A stretch of DNA of 64,000 nucleotides, from assembly GCA_964637875.1 (NCBI GenBank), contig CAZWXK010000008.1:1-64000 (forward strand), given 5' to 3'. The notes below the pieces were generated by a model. The model made no database searches. It was not told where the DNA came from and saw only the letters and a program-made list of their open reading frames with translations. Position numbers and translations under genes: made by a program. Within the stretch, counting starts at the first letter, position 1, and each line of letters opens with the position of its first letter. Positions 34,120 to 42,969 of this stretch are shown one piece after another. The stretch is from UBA5972 sp964637875. Lineage in GTDB: Bacteria; Pseudomonadota; Alphaproteobacteria; Rhodobacterales; Rhodobacteraceae.

Positions 34120-35345
34120 TCAGCACGTTGCGCATATTTGCCCCTCTGGCGTGGCGCAATCTGTGGCGTAATCCGCGCCGCACGCTGATTACGTTGATCG
34201 TGGTATCGGTTGGTCTGTGGTCGGTGCTGGCCTTCAATTCCTTTCTCAACGCCTGGACGCAGGCCAGCAAGGACACCACCCTTCAACTGTTGCTCGGGCA
34301 AGGGCAGATTCATGCCGCAGGCTACATGGATGATCCGGGGGTGGAAAAGCTCATGCCCCCGCCCGACCCCGCCCTGCGCGCCGCGCTGGATGACCCGCGC
34401 ATAGCATCATGGGCGATGCGGCTGGTCGTGCCCGCCGTCGTGCAGAGCGAATACAAGACCCTTCCGGTCATGATCGTCGGGGTCGATCCGAAATCCGAAC
34501 GCAGGGTCTCGTCGATCCCGGGCAAGGTTGTCGCCGGACGATACCTGTCCGGAGTGGGCGACGACGGTGTGGTGATCGGCCAGCATCTGGCAGATCGCCT
34601 GAAAACGGGGCTTGGCCGACGGGTGATTCTGATGTCGCAGGGTAGCGACGGCAAGCTCGCCGAGCAGAGCTTTGACGTTGTCGGCCTGTATGATGCCGAC
34701 CAGCAGACCGAGGATTACTATGTCTTCACCGGTCGCAAGGCCGAGCAGGCCTTTCTGGGCCTGAGCGGACAGATCGCCGAGATCGTGTTCACCATCCCGA
34801 ACGAGGCCGATCTGGAGCCGGTCATTGCCAGCCTGCGGAAAGCGGCGCCAGGGCTGGATGTGCGGTCATGGAAAAGGTTGTCCCCGTTTCTGGCCGCAAC
34901 CGATGCCTTCATGGGCGGTTTCATCTATATCTGGCTGGCGGTCGTGTTCACGCTGATGGCCATCGGCATCGTCAATACCCAGTTGATGGCCGTTTTCGAG
35001 CGCACCCATGAATTCGGCCTGTTGCAGGCGCTGGGCATGAAGCCACGGCTGATTCTGGTCATGGTGACAATGGAATCCACGCTGCTGATCGGCCTTGGCG
35101 TGGCTCTGGGCGCCGTCATCGCGGCTGCAACGATCTGGGCCACGGCCGACGGGATCGACCTGTCAGCCTTTGCCAAGGGGCTGGAACTGGTGCAGGGCGG
35201 GCAGATTCTGTTTCCTGAATTCGATGGTCGCAGCTTTGTCCTGTTTTCGCTGGCGATCTGGTTTCTCGGAATCATCGTGGCATTGTGGCCGGCATGGCGC
35301 GCATCACGCGCCAGCCCGGTCGAAGCCATGCGGCAGACGACCTAG
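34116..35345 (+). CDS. ABC transporter permease, FtsX/LolE type (second)
   Basis: 409 residues from the ATG at 34116, which overlaps the previous stop (ATGA); the longer frame from 33969 is inside the first permease gene. Same topology: LAWRNLWRNPRRTLITLIVVSVGLWSVLAF helix, periplasmic domain, then three helices (FIYIWLAVVFTLMAIGIVNTQLMAVFERTHEFGLLQALGMKPRL...LLIGLGVALGAVIAA...FSLAIWFLGIIVALWPAWRASRASPVEAMRQ). It clearly resembles the first permease, so they likely arose by duplication, as LolC and LolE did. Confidence 0.9.
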   Translation: MISTLRIFAPLAWRNLWRNPRRTLITLIVVSVGLWSVLAFNSFLNAWTQASKDTTLQLLLGQGQIHAAGYMDDPGVEKLMPPPDPALRAALDDPRIASWAMRLVVPAVVQSEYKTLPVMIVGVDPKSERRVSSIPGKVVAGRYLSGVGDDGVVIGQHLADRLKTGLGRRVILMSQGSDGKLAEQSFDVVGLYDADQQTEDYYVFTGRKAEQAFLGLSGQIAEIVFTIPNEADLEPVIASLRKAAPGLDVRSWKRLSPFLAATDAFMGGFIYIWLAVVFTLMAIGIVNTQLMAVFERTHEFGLLQALGMKPRLILVMVTMESTLLIGLGVALGAVIAAATIWATADGIDLSAFAKGLELVQGGQILFPEFDGRSFVLFSLAIWFLGIIVALWPAWRASRASPVEAMRQTT

Positions 35346-35359
35346 AAAGGATGCGGACG

Positions 35360-36052
35360 ATGACTGAACCGATCGTGAGTTGCCGGGCTGTCAACAAGAT
35401 TTTCGGAAGCGGCGAGTTGCAGGTCCATGCCCTGCGCGATGTCGATCTGGATATCATGCCCGGGGATTTCGCGACACTTGCAGGGCCCAGCGGGTCAGGC
35501 AAGACCACCCTGCTGAACATGATCGGGGCACTCGACACGCCAACCAGTGGCGAGGTGGTGATCGACGGTCGGTCGCTCGACGGGCTGGGAAAATCGGAAT
35601 TGTCGGATCTGCGTCTGAACAAGGTTGGTTTTGTCTTTCAGGCCTACAATCTGGTCCCGGTATTGTCGGCCCGCGAGAATATCGAATTTGTCCTTGAGCT
35701 TCATGGCATGCCGGCGGCCGAGCGGCGCAAACGGGCGCGTGACATCCTGCGCGAGGTTGGCCTCGAAGGGCTGGAGAATCGTCGCCCGGCCCAGCTCTCG
35801 GGTGGGCAGCAGCAGAGGGTTGCGGTGGCCCGCGCTCTGGTTGCGCGCCCCAGTATCGTTCTGGCAGACGAGCCGACGGCCAATCTGGATTCGAAAACAA
35901 CGGAAGAGCTGGTTCAACTGATGTATCGTCTGAATCGCGAGTTCGGGACGACATTCGTGATCGGCACCCATGATCCGCGGGTCATGGAGCACAGCAAACG
36001 TCATATCGAGTTGCTGGACGGAAGGATCGCAAGCGATGTACGCGGGACGTGA
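35360..36052 (+). CDS. ABC transporter ATP-binding protein, LolD/MacB type
   Basis: 230 residues from the ATG at 35360 (AAAGGA spaced about 9 nt; the ATG at 35351 is too close). Walker A GPSGSGKTT, Q-loop FQAYNLVPVLSARENI, signature LSGGQQQRVAVARAL, Walker B IVLADEPTANLD and H-loop GTHDPRV are all intact. Its sequence type is that of ATPases driving FtsX-domain permeases (LolCDE, MacB), which extract lipids or lipoproteins rather than move solutes. The end overlaps the outer-membrane protein gene by 17 bp. Confidence 0.93.
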   Translation: MTEPIVSCRAVNKIFGSGELQVHALRDVDLDIMPGDFATLAGPSGSGKTTLLNMIGALDTPTSGEVVIDGRSLDGLGKSELSDLRLNKVGFVFQAYNLVPVLSARENIEFVLELHGMPAAERRKRARDILREVGLEGLENRRPAQLSGGQQQRVAVARALVARPSIVLADEPTANLDSKTTEELVQLMYRLNREFGTTFVIGTHDPRVMEHSKRHIELLDGRIASDVRGT

Positions 36053-37316
36053 ACGCAACCTTCCTGCCGCGGTATCGCGGTATTGGCGGCAGGGGATGCT
36101 GGCGGCACTGCTGGCGATGGCCCTCATGCCCGGTCATGCGGTGGCTCAGGGGATCCGGCTGCGGACGGAATTTTCATCCAGCCGGGCCTGGGCGGATACA
36201 GCCAGCCTGGATGCCGCGCTGGGCTTTGCCTCGCGCCAGACGGCCGGCGCCGGCGCCAGGCTGATTTACGAAAAAACCCTTGGCGATGTCAGGATCGAGT
36301 TTCAGGGCGTCCTCACCGCGTATAGCGGCGATGACATAGCCTATCGCGCGGCCCTGGCCGCCCGCTTTCCTCCTGCTCCGCCGACGACGCTGTTCGATCT
36401 GGGCCAGATCTGGCAGCACGATGCGACGACACGGATCGAAGGGGTGATCGATCGTCTGTCATTCGCCTGGGTCACGCCCCATCTGGTGCTGAAGATCGGC
36501 CGACAGGCGATCACCTGGGGCAGTGGAATAGTCTTTCATCCCGCCGACATCGTGGCGCCTTTTCCTCCCAATGCGGTGGATACCAGCTACAAGCCGGGCG
36601 CGGACATGGTCTATGGCCAGTATCTGTTTGACAGCGGCGCCGATGTTCAGGCCATCGCCCTGCCACGCCCACTGGTGCCGGGTGGTCCGGTTGCCTTTGG
36701 CAATTCGACCTATGCCGTACGGGGAAAGACCTCGATCGGGGCGCTGGATCTGTCGGCAATGTTTGCCCGTGATCGTGGCGACAGTGTTGCAAGCATGGGA
36801 CTGGCGGGCGCATTGGGCGGGGCCAGCTGGAATGCGCAATATGTCGGATGGAAACTGGCCAGCGGCGCCGAGCGGCCCAGCTGGCTGATCAACATCTCAA
36901 GTTTCGGCACCCTGGCCGGGCGTAACATGTCGTGGTTTGCCGAAATCTATCACAACGGTTTCGGCGTCGGGTCCGGGGTGCCGCTTTCGCTGTTGCCGCC
37001 CGAGCTGTCGAAGCGGACCGCAACAGGGCAGGTTTTCGTTCTGGGCCGTGATTTCCTGGCCCTGGGGGGGCGGGTCGAGCTTGGCCCCGATATCTCGGTA
37101 TCCCCTGCTGCGCTGGTCAGCCTGAGTGATGGCAGCGCGTTGCTCAGCCTGCGCGCCGATTATTCACTGGGCGACAATACCGATATCCTGCTTGGCTATG
37201 ATCGCCCCCTTGGCCGAAACGGGACCGAGTTCGGTGGGCGGGAAACGACGCCCGGTTCAGGGATTTATGCACGGCCGGCTGCGCGGATGATGCTGAAACT
37301 TGTGCGTTATTTCTGA
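36036..37316 (+). CDS. Predicted outer-membrane beta-barrel protein
   Basis: 426 residues from the ATG at 36036 (GAAGGA upstream). A signal peptide (WRQGMLAALLAMALMPGHAVAQ) is followed by alternating amphipathic segments such as RTEFSSSRAWADTASLDAALGF, VLKIGRQAITWGSGIVFHPADI, SWNAQYVGWKLAS, NMSWFAEIYHNGFGVGSG and SALLSLRADYSLGDNTDILLGYDRPLG. The protein ends in LVRYF, the terminal Phe typical of the outer-membrane assembly signal. I cannot name a family with certainty. As last gene of the TetR-controlled operon, it would be the outer-membrane end of the trafficking system. Confidence 0.78.
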   Translation: MYAGRERNLPAAVSRYWRQGMLAALLAMALMPGHAVAQGIRLRTEFSSSRAWADTASLDAALGFASRQTAGAGARLIYEKTLGDVRIEFQGVLTAYSGDDIAYRAALAARFPPAPPTTLFDLGQIWQHDATTRIEGVIDRLSFAWVTPHLVLKIGRQAITWGSGIVFHPADIVAPFPPNAVDTSYKPGADMVYGQYLFDSGADVQAIALPRPLVPGGPVAFGNSTYAVRGKTSIGALDLSAMFARDRGDSVASMGLAGALGGASWNAQYVGWKLASGAERPSWLINISSFGTLAGRNMSWFAEIYHNGFGVGSGVPLSLLPPELSKRTATGQVFVLGRDFLALGGRVELGPDISVSPAALVSLSDGSALLSLRADYSLGDNTDILLGYDRPLGRNGTEFGGRETTPGSGIYARPAARMMLKLVRYF

Positions 37317-37381
37317 AGGCCTTTTTCGGTGCCGGTCTGCATGTTATCCTGCTTCTTGGGCAGCAGTGACGGTGTTGACAG

Positions 37382-37693
37382 ATGAGAACCGCGATCTTTT
37401 CCAGCCTTGTTCTGGTCACAATGGCAGGTTCGGCGCCTGCCAGCGACCTGATCCGCAAGGCCTGCCTGAAATCTGCCCGCCCGGCTGTTACCGCCAGGCT
37501 GTGTACCTGCATCCAGCGGGTCGCGGATCAACGGCTCGAACGAGGTGAACAACGCCTGGCCGCCAGTTTTTTTCTCAACCCGCAAAAGGCACAGCGAATT
37601 CGCCAGTCGGCCAATGCACGCAATGCGGTGTTCTGGCAACGCTATCGGCAGTGGGGTGATGCTGCGGAAAAGGCCTGTGGCGATCGGAAATGA
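37382..37693 (+). CDS. Small conserved secreted protein
   Basis: 103 residues with a signal peptide (MRTAIFSSLVLVTMAGSAPA). The mature part has three N-terminal cysteines (ACLKSARPAVTARLCTCIQRVADQRL) and ends in AEKACGDRK. The CxC pair and the ASFFLNPQKAQRIRQS motif recur in Rhodobacterales proteins often labelled 'arginine transporter', a name with no support visible here. Four cysteines in a short periplasmic protein suggest disulfides. It lies 65 nt after the outer-membrane gene but may be independent. Confidence 0.7.
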   Translation: MRTAIFSSLVLVTMAGSAPASDLIRKACLKSARPAVTARLCTCIQRVADQRLERGEQRLAASFFLNPQKAQRIRQSANARNAVFWQRYRQWGDAAEKACGDRK

Positions 37694-37737
37694 TGGCGGA
37701 TCCGCGCATGGCAGGTTACAGGCCGGACGGAGCCGTG

Positions 37738-37783
37738 GCCAGACGAAAAACGGCCCTGCGGCCAGACGAAAAACGGCCCTGCG
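37738..37783 (-). repeat. Perfect 23-bp tandem duplication in the rpmB terminator
   Basis: GCCAGACGAAAAACGGCCCTGCG occurs twice head to tail (37738-37760 and 37761-37783) with no mismatch; the unit contains the A-run that becomes the terminator U-tract on the minus strand. Perfect identity suggests a recent duplication. Confidence 0.9.
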
Positions 37784-37803
37784 CCGATGGGGACGGGGCC
37801 GTT
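37767..37803 (-). terminator. rpmB terminator
   Basis: On the minus strand AACGGCCC (37803-37796) pairs with GGGCCGTT (37779-37772), and the downstream arm runs into TTTTT. Because the 3' arm and U-run are duplicated by the tandem repeat, a second GGGCCGTTTTT at about 37756-37746 can form an alternative terminator with the same 5' arm. The rpmB stop is at 37826. Confidence 0.75.
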
Positions 37804-37825
37804 GACATGTTTCGGCGGGGTGCGA

Positions 37826-38116
37826 TCAGGCGGCTGCGGTCTGCGCCTTGAGGATTTCCTTTTTCACCTTCAGCGCCTTTTCGGACAGCTCGCTGTCTTT
37901 TGCCTTGGCAAGAAAGGCATCCAGCCCGCCACGATGATCGATCGTGCGCAGCGCAGCAGCCGAGATACGGAACCTGAACGATCGGCCCAGCACATCCGAC
38001 TGAAGGGTGACTTCGTTCAGGTTCGGCAGAAAGCGGCGCTTGTTCTTGTTGTTGGCGTGGCTGACATTGTTGCCAACCATCACGCCCTTACCAGTCAGTT
38101 CACAACGGCGAGACAT
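37826..38116 (-). CDS. rpmB: 50S ribosomal protein L28
   Basis: Large-subunit ribosomal protein L28, 96 residues from the ATG at 38116. It begins MSRRCELTGKGVMVGNNVSHANNKNKRRFLPNL, the invariant start of bacterial L28, so the frame reaching to 38197 is not used. The C-terminal extension (SELSEKALKVKKEILKAQTAAA) is the usual alphaproteobacterial form. It is monocistronic, divergent from aroA. Confidence 0.97.
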   Translation of the reverse strand: MSRRCELTGKGVMVGNNVSHANNKNKRRFLPNLNEVTLQSDVLGRSFRFRISAAALRTIDHRGGLDAFLAKAKDSELSEKALKVKKEILKAQTAAA

Positions 38117-38335
38117 GTTCAGGGTCCTTGGGTTACGGCTTGCGGTTGCGCCGCGCGCGCGGCACAGCGGAAATTCGAGACGCCTCTTTAGGGGCATGCG
38201 CGCTCGGCGTCAAGGGATTCGCGCCGCCCGCCCTGCAATACCGCTGCATAGTGCGGGCAGGGCTGGAAAATGCCGAGTGGATTCCCCGTTGGCCACCCTT
38301 TATAGCATTGCCAGGACAAAGCACAGGAAAAGATC

Positions 38336-39688
38336 ATGTCAGCCCACGGCACCCCGATTCCCATGACGTCACGCCGCGCCGCCCCCCTGAAAGGTGTGGC
38401 GCAGATCCCCGGCGACAAGTCGATCAGCCATCGTGCGCTGATTCTCGGCGCGCTCAGCGTCGGGGAAACCTGGATATCCGGCCTGCTGGAAGGCCAGGAC
38501 GTGCTGGATACCGCCAGGGCCATGGCTGCCTTCGGTGCCGAGGTCGAGCGTCTGGGTGATGGCGAGTGGCGCGTGCATGGCGTTGGTGTCGGTGGCTTTG
38601 CCGAACCAGAAGACGTGATCGATTGCGGCAATGCGGGCACCGGCGTGCGGCTGATCATGGGGGCGATGGCCACGACGCCGATCAACGCAACTTTCACGGG
38701 TGATGCAAGCCTGCGTGCGCGCCCCATGGCCCGCATCACCGACCCGCTGGCACTGTTTGGCGCATGTGCCCATGGGCGCAGCGGCGGGCGGCTGCCGCTG
38801 ACACTGGTCGGCGCGCAGGATGCGGTGCCGGTGCGCTATGAAACCCCGGTTGCCTCGGCCCAGGTGAAATCGGCGGTGCTGCTGGCAGGGCTGAACGCGC
38901 CGGGGCAGACGGTGGTGATCGAAAGGACCCCGACGCGCGACCATACCGAACGGATGCTGGCGGGCTTTGGCGCCGAAATCACGACCGAGGTCACCGATCA
39001 AGGCCAGGTCATCACCTTGACAGGCCAGCCGGAACTGACCGGGCAGACCATCGTCGTGCCGCGCGATCCCAGCTCGGCCGCGTTTCCGGTCTGCGCGGCC
39101 CTGATCGTGCCGGATTCGGATGTGCTGGTGCCAGGGATCGGGCTGAACCCGACCCGCGCCGGCCTTTTCACCACCCTGCGCGAGATGGGCGCCGACCTGA
39201 CCTATGAAAACGAGCGCATCGAGGGGGGCGAGCCGGTTGCCGATCTGCGCGCGCGGTTTTCGCCCGACCTCAGGGGCATCACCGTTCCGCCCGAACGCGC
39301 CGCCAGCATGATCGACGAATATCCGATTCTCTCGGTTGTGGCCGCCTTTGCCCACGGCCAGACCGTCATGCGCGGCATTCACGAGCTGCGCGTCAAGGAA
39401 TCCGACCGCATCAAGGCGATGGTCGAGGGGCTGCGCGCCAATGGGGTAAAGGTGGACGAGGAAGAAGACGGCATGATCGTGCATGGCCGCGGCCCCGATG
39501 GCGTGCCGGGTGGCGCAACTGTTGCAACCCATCTGGACCACCGTATCGCCATGTCGTTTTTGTGTCTTGGCATGGCGGCGCAAAAGGCGGTGTCGATCGA
39601 CGATGGCGCGCCGGTTGCCACCAGCTTTCCGGTGTTCGAGGGGCTGATGGCCGGTCTGGGTGCGCAGATTGTGCGCGCCAACAGTTAG
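38336..39688 (+). CDS. aroA: 3-phosphoshikimate 1-carboxyvinyltransferase (class II EPSP synthase)
   Basis: Joins shikimate-3-phosphate and PEP in the aromatic amino acid pathway. The four class II motifs are all present: GDKS (IPGDKSISHR), SAQVK, RDHTE and NPTR. The overall run SHRALILGALSVGETWISGLLEGQDVLDTARAM resembles the Agrobacterium CP4 enzyme. The position that is Ala100 in CP4 and causes glyphosate tolerance is Gly here (GNAGTGVR), so CP4-like tolerance is not predicted. 450 residues is normal. It is first in the aroA-cmk-rpsA-ihfB block. Confidence 0.96.
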   Translation: MSAHGTPIPMTSRRAAPLKGVAQIPGDKSISHRALILGALSVGETWISGLLEGQDVLDTARAMAAFGAEVERLGDGEWRVHGVGVGGFAEPEDVIDCGNAGTGVRLIMGAMATTPINATFTGDASLRARPMARITDPLALFGACAHGRSGGRLPLTLVGAQDAVPVRYETPVASAQVKSAVLLAGLNAPGQTVVIERTPTRDHTERMLAGFGAEITTEVTDQGQVITLTGQPELTGQTIVVPRDPSSAAFPVCAALIVPDSDVLVPGIGLNPTRAGLFTTLREMGADLTYENERIEGGEPVADLRARFSPDLRGITVPPERAASMIDEYPILSVVAAFAHGQTVMRGIHELRVKESDRIKAMVEGLRANGVKVDEEEDGMIVHGRGPDGVPGGATVATHLDHRIAMSFLCLGMAAQKAVSIDDGAPVATSFPVFEGLMAGLGAQIVRANS

Positions 39689-39694
39689 GGGGAT

Positions 39695-40213
39695 ATGATG
39701 AAGCTGCTCTACTGGGCCGTTCTGGCGATCATGGCGGGGCTTTACGCCGTGCTGTTGCTGTCAACGGAACCGAGATTGGCCGCCTATACCGGGGGGCTGC
39801 CCTTGTTCGACCTGCGCCCGCTTGGTTATTCTCTGGCGGATGCGCGGGAATATCTGTCGGCGCTTTCGCGCGCCGGGCAAAGCTATTACCTGACGCGCTG
39901 GTTTGCGCTGGACATGACCTTTCTGATGTTTCTGACCGTTTCCTTCATGTCCACGCTATGGCAGCTCTACCGCCGTCCGGCACTGGCATGGCGGGTGGCG
40001 ATCATCGTCCTGCCCCTGCTTTACGGCGGGCTTGATGCGGCTGAAAATTTCCGTGTGGCCATTCTGGTGTCGGGCGGCGTTGACGGGTTGACGCGGGCCA
40101 ATGTCGCCGCCGCAAGTCTGATGACACAGGGCAAGTTCGTTGTATTCTTCATCCTTGTCGCCATGGTCGCGGCCGGGATGGTCCGGCGGTTTCGCGCCAG
40201 GGCGGCGCGATGA
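39695..40213 (+). CDS. Predicted four-helix membrane protein
   Basis: 172 residues with hydrophobic segments at about 4-23, 70-88, 101-116 and 146-164. It contains GLDAAENFRVAILVSGG on the third loop. I do not recognise a family with a known function. It starts 6 nt after aroA with GGGGG before ATGATG and overlaps cmk by ATGA, so it is translated together with core genes. I recall unnamed membrane proteins at this position in other Rhodobacterales. Confidence 0.75.
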   Translation: MMKLLYWAVLAIMAGLYAVLLLSTEPRLAAYTGGLPLFDLRPLGYSLADAREYLSALSRAGQSYYLTRWFALDMTFLMFLTVSFMSTLWQLYRRPALAWRVAIIVLPLLYGGLDAAENFRVAILVSGGVDGLTRANVAAASLMTQGKFVVFFILVAMVAAGMVRRFRARAAR

Positions 40214-40830
40214 GGTTCACCGTTGCCATCGACGGCCCGGCAGCGGCGGGCAAGGGCACCATCGCGCGCGCCGTGGCCGATCACTTCGGCTTTGCCCATC
40301 TCGACACCGGCCTTTTGTATCGCGCCACGGGCCGCAAGGTTCTGGCGGGGATGGCTCCGGTCGAGGCGGCGCGCATCCTGACGCCCGACGACCTGAATGC
40401 CTCCGATCTGCGCAGCGCCGAGGTTGCCGCCGCTGCATCCAGGGTTGCCGCCATCCCCGAGGTCCGTGCGGCGCTGGTCGATTTCCAGCGCCGTTTTGCC
40501 CGGCGCGAGGGCGGCGCGGTGCTGGACGGGCGCGACATCGGCACCGTGATCTGCCCCGAGGCCGAGGCCAAGCTGTATGTCACAGCCTCGGACGAGGTGC
40601 GCGCACGCCGCCGTTATGACGAGCTGCGTGCCGCCGGCACCCGAACCACCCTTGACGAGGTGCTTGCCGACCTGCGCACCCGCGATGCCCGCGATGCCGG
40701 GCGCGATGTTGCGCCCATGCGCCCGGCTGATGATGCGCTCTTGCTAGATACGACGGATTTGTCTATAGACGCGGCTGTCGCCGAGGCGGTAGCGCATATA
40801 ACAAAAAGAATCGGGCAGGGTCGGGATTAG
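40210..40830 (+). CDS. cmk: Cytidylate kinase
   Basis: Phosphorylates CMP and dCMP. The N-terminal P-loop is AIDGPAAAGKGTIARAVA, followed by HLDTGLLYRATGRKVL, VLDGRDIGTVICPEAEAKLYVTAS and a LID-type Arg region. The length of 206 is normal. The ATG overlaps the preceding stop (ATGA). It lies upstream of rpsA as in most bacteria. Confidence 0.96.
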   Translation: MRFTVAIDGPAAAGKGTIARAVADHFGFAHLDTGLLYRATGRKVLAGMAPVEAARILTPDDLNASDLRSAEVAAAASRVAAIPEVRAALVDFQRRFARREGGAVLDGRDIGTVICPEAEAKLYVTASDEVRARRRYDELRAAGTRTTLDEVLADLRTRDARDAGRDVAPMRPADDALLLDTTDLSIDAAVAEAVAHITKRIGQGRD

Positions 40831-40947
40831 CACCGGCCCTCTTTGGTTCTTGCCTGTTCGGGCTCCCATCTCAGACCCAACCAACCGAAAGACCGGTGGA
40901 CCCAACCACCTGGCCCGCAAAACGAACTGAAAAGGATATCTGTTTAC

Positions 40948-42633
40948 ATGTCAGCAAATGCGACAATGGAAGAATTCGAAAGCCTCCTGAACGAGAGCTT
41001 CGAGCTGGACACCCCCAAGGAGGGGAGCGTCGTCAAGGGCACTGTCATCGCCATCGAGAACGGACAGGCCATCATCGATATCGGCTACAAGATGGAAGGC
41101 CGTGTTGATCTCAAGGAATTTGCAAATCCCGGCGAGCCGCCCGAAATCGAGGTTGGCGATACCGTCGAGGTTTATCTTGAACGTGTCGAGAACGCCCGTG
41201 GCGAGGCCGTCATCAGCCGTGACAAGGCCCGCCGTGAAGAGGCCTGGGACCGTCTTGAAAAGGCCGCCGCCAATGACGAACGCGTCGAAGGCGCGATCTT
41301 TGGCCGCGTCAAGGGCGGGTTCACCGTCGATCTGGGCGGTGCCGTGGCATTCCTGCCCGGCAGCCAGGTCGATGTGCGCCCGGTACGCGACGCCTCGGCC
41401 CTGATGGGCATCAAGCAGCCCTTCCAGATCCTGAAAATGGACCGTCGCCGTGGCAACATCGTCGTTTCCCGCCGTGCCATCCTGGAAGAAAGCCGCGCCG
41501 AGCAGCGCGCCGAGATCGTCGGCAAGCTGAACGAAGGCGACGTCGTGGAAGGTGTGGTCAAGAACATCACCGAATATGGTGCATTTGTCGATCTGGGCGG
41601 TGTTGACGGCCTTCTGCATGTCACCGACATGGCCTGGCGCCGGGTCAACCACCCGTCGGAAATCGTGTCGATCGGTGAAACCATCAAGGTGCAGATCGTC
41701 AAGATCAACAAGGAAACCTTGCGCATCAGCCTGGGTCTCAAGCAGCTGCAGGAAGACCCCTGGACCAATGTCGAGGAAAAATATGCGCTGGGCTCGGTCC
41801 ACAAGGGCCGCGTGACCAACATCACCGACTATGGCGCCTTCGTCGAGCTGGAGCCCGGCGTCGAGGGCCTCGTCCACGTTTCCGAAATGTCCTGGACCAA
41901 GAAGAACGTACATCCGGGCAAGATCGTTTCCACCTCGCAAGAGGTTGACGTGATGATCCTGGAGATCGACACCGCCAAGCGCCGTGTCAGCCTTGGCCTG
42001 AAACAGACCCAGGGCAACCCGTGGGAAAACTTCAAGAAGGCATTCCCCGTGGGCACCGAGGTCGAGGGCGAGGTCAAGAACATCACCGAATTCGGCCTGT
42101 TCATCGGGCTCGAAGGCGGCATCGACGGCATGGTTCACCTGTCCGATCTGGACTGGAACCGTTCGGGCGAAGAAGCCATGGAAGATTATCGCAAGGGCGA
42201 TATCGTCAAGGCCATGGTCACCGATGTCGATGTCGAAAAAGAGCGCATCAGCCTGTCGATCAAGGCGCTGGAAGGCGACCCGTTTGCCGAGGCAACATCG
42301 GGCGTCAAGCGTGGCGATGTGGTGACCGTGACCGTCACCAAGATCGAGGATGGCGGCATCGAGGTCGAATATGACGGCATGAAAAGCTTTATCCGTCGCT
42401 CGGACCTGTCGCGCGACCGGTCGGAACAGCGTCCCGAGCGCTTTTCGGTTGGCGACAAGGTGGATGCCCGCGTCACCAATATCGACCGCAATTCGCGCCG
42501 TCTGGGCCTGTCGATCAAGGCCCGCGAGATCGCCGAGGAAAAAGAAGCCGTCAAGCAATACGGCTCGTCCGATTCAGGCGCCAGCCTGGGCGACATCCTT
42601 GGTGCCGCCCTCAAGGGCAAGGACAAGGAGTGA
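40948..42633 (+). CDS. rpsA: 30S ribosomal protein S1
   Basis: RNA-binding ribosomal protein of 561 residues. The start MSANATMEEFESLL at 40948 is the usual one; the frame extending to 40843 is leader. Six S1 repeats are visible, for example GSVVKGTVIAIENGQAIIDIGYKMEG, GDVVEGVVKNITEYGAFVDLGGVDGLLHVTDMAW, GSVHKGRVTNITDYGAFVELEPGVEGLVHVSEMSW and GTEVEGEVKNITEFGLFIGLEGGIDGMVHLSDLDW. The 117-nt leader after cmk may carry autoregulation by S1, as in other bacteria. Confidence 0.98.
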   Translation: MSANATMEEFESLLNESFELDTPKEGSVVKGTVIAIENGQAIIDIGYKMEGRVDLKEFANPGEPPEIEVGDTVEVYLERVENARGEAVISRDKARREEAWDRLEKAAANDERVEGAIFGRVKGGFTVDLGGAVAFLPGSQVDVRPVRDASALMGIKQPFQILKMDRRRGNIVVSRRAILEESRAEQRAEIVGKLNEGDVVEGVVKNITEYGAFVDLGGVDGLLHVTDMAWRRVNHPSEIVSIGETIKVQIVKINKETLRISLGLKQLQEDPWTNVEEKYALGSVHKGRVTNITDYGAFVELEPGVEGLVHVSEMSWTKKNVHPGKIVSTSQEVDVMILEIDTAKRRVSLGLKQTQGNPWENFKKAFPVGTEVEGEVKNITEFGLFIGLEGGIDGMVHLSDLDWNRSGEEAMEDYRKGDIVKAMVTDVDVEKERISLSIKALEGDPFAEATSGVKRGDVVTVTVTKIEDGGIEVEYDGMKSFIRRSDLSRDRSEQRPERFSVGDKVDARVTNIDRNSRRLGLSIKAREIAEEKEAVKQYGSSDSGASLGDILGAALKGKDKE

Positions 42634-42667
42634 TTCGCGTCCCGGCATGAGGACTTCGATACCTTGC

Positions 42668-42692
42668 AAACGGCCCCCGTGGGGGCCGTTTG
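42668..42692 (+). terminator. rpsA terminator
   Basis: AAACGGCCCCC (42668-42678) pairs with GGGGGCCGTTT (42681-42691), 34 nt after the rpsA stop and followed by GTGCGTTTG. It is a strong symmetrical hairpin with a short T-run; it could act on both strands. Confidence 0.8.
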
Positions 42693-42969
42693 TGCGTTTG
42701 TCAGGGTGGCCGGATGGCGCGAATCACCTGCAGGGTGGATGCACCGCGTTCGGGTTCGCCCCTGGTTCACGCCGTTCAAACCGGCAGTATGGGGGTGCAC
42801 GAGTGAAAACGGATGGGCAAACAGGGCGTTACCGTGGAATTTCCGTCGCCTCGGGGGGTGTGCTCTATTCCCTGACAGGCGATTTTCTGCCAAACTCGAT
42901 ACATAAGGTAGCGTTGGGTTTCCGCCCCGCCAAAAACGGCGGGTGGCGGGCGATTCGGAGGGCAAATGC
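42693..42969. other. Leader/promoter region of ihfB, no gene seen
   Basis: About 280 bp between the rpsA terminator and ihfB. Frames here are short and lack coding pattern. It must hold the ihfB promoter, but I see no strong -35/-10 pair. GGAGGGCAAATGC precedes the ihfB ATG as ribosome site. Confidence 0.5.

Noticed and set aside
40951..42558. 535-codon minus-strand frame opposite rpsA
   Set aside because: Mirror of the repeated S1 domains; the real gene is rpsA.
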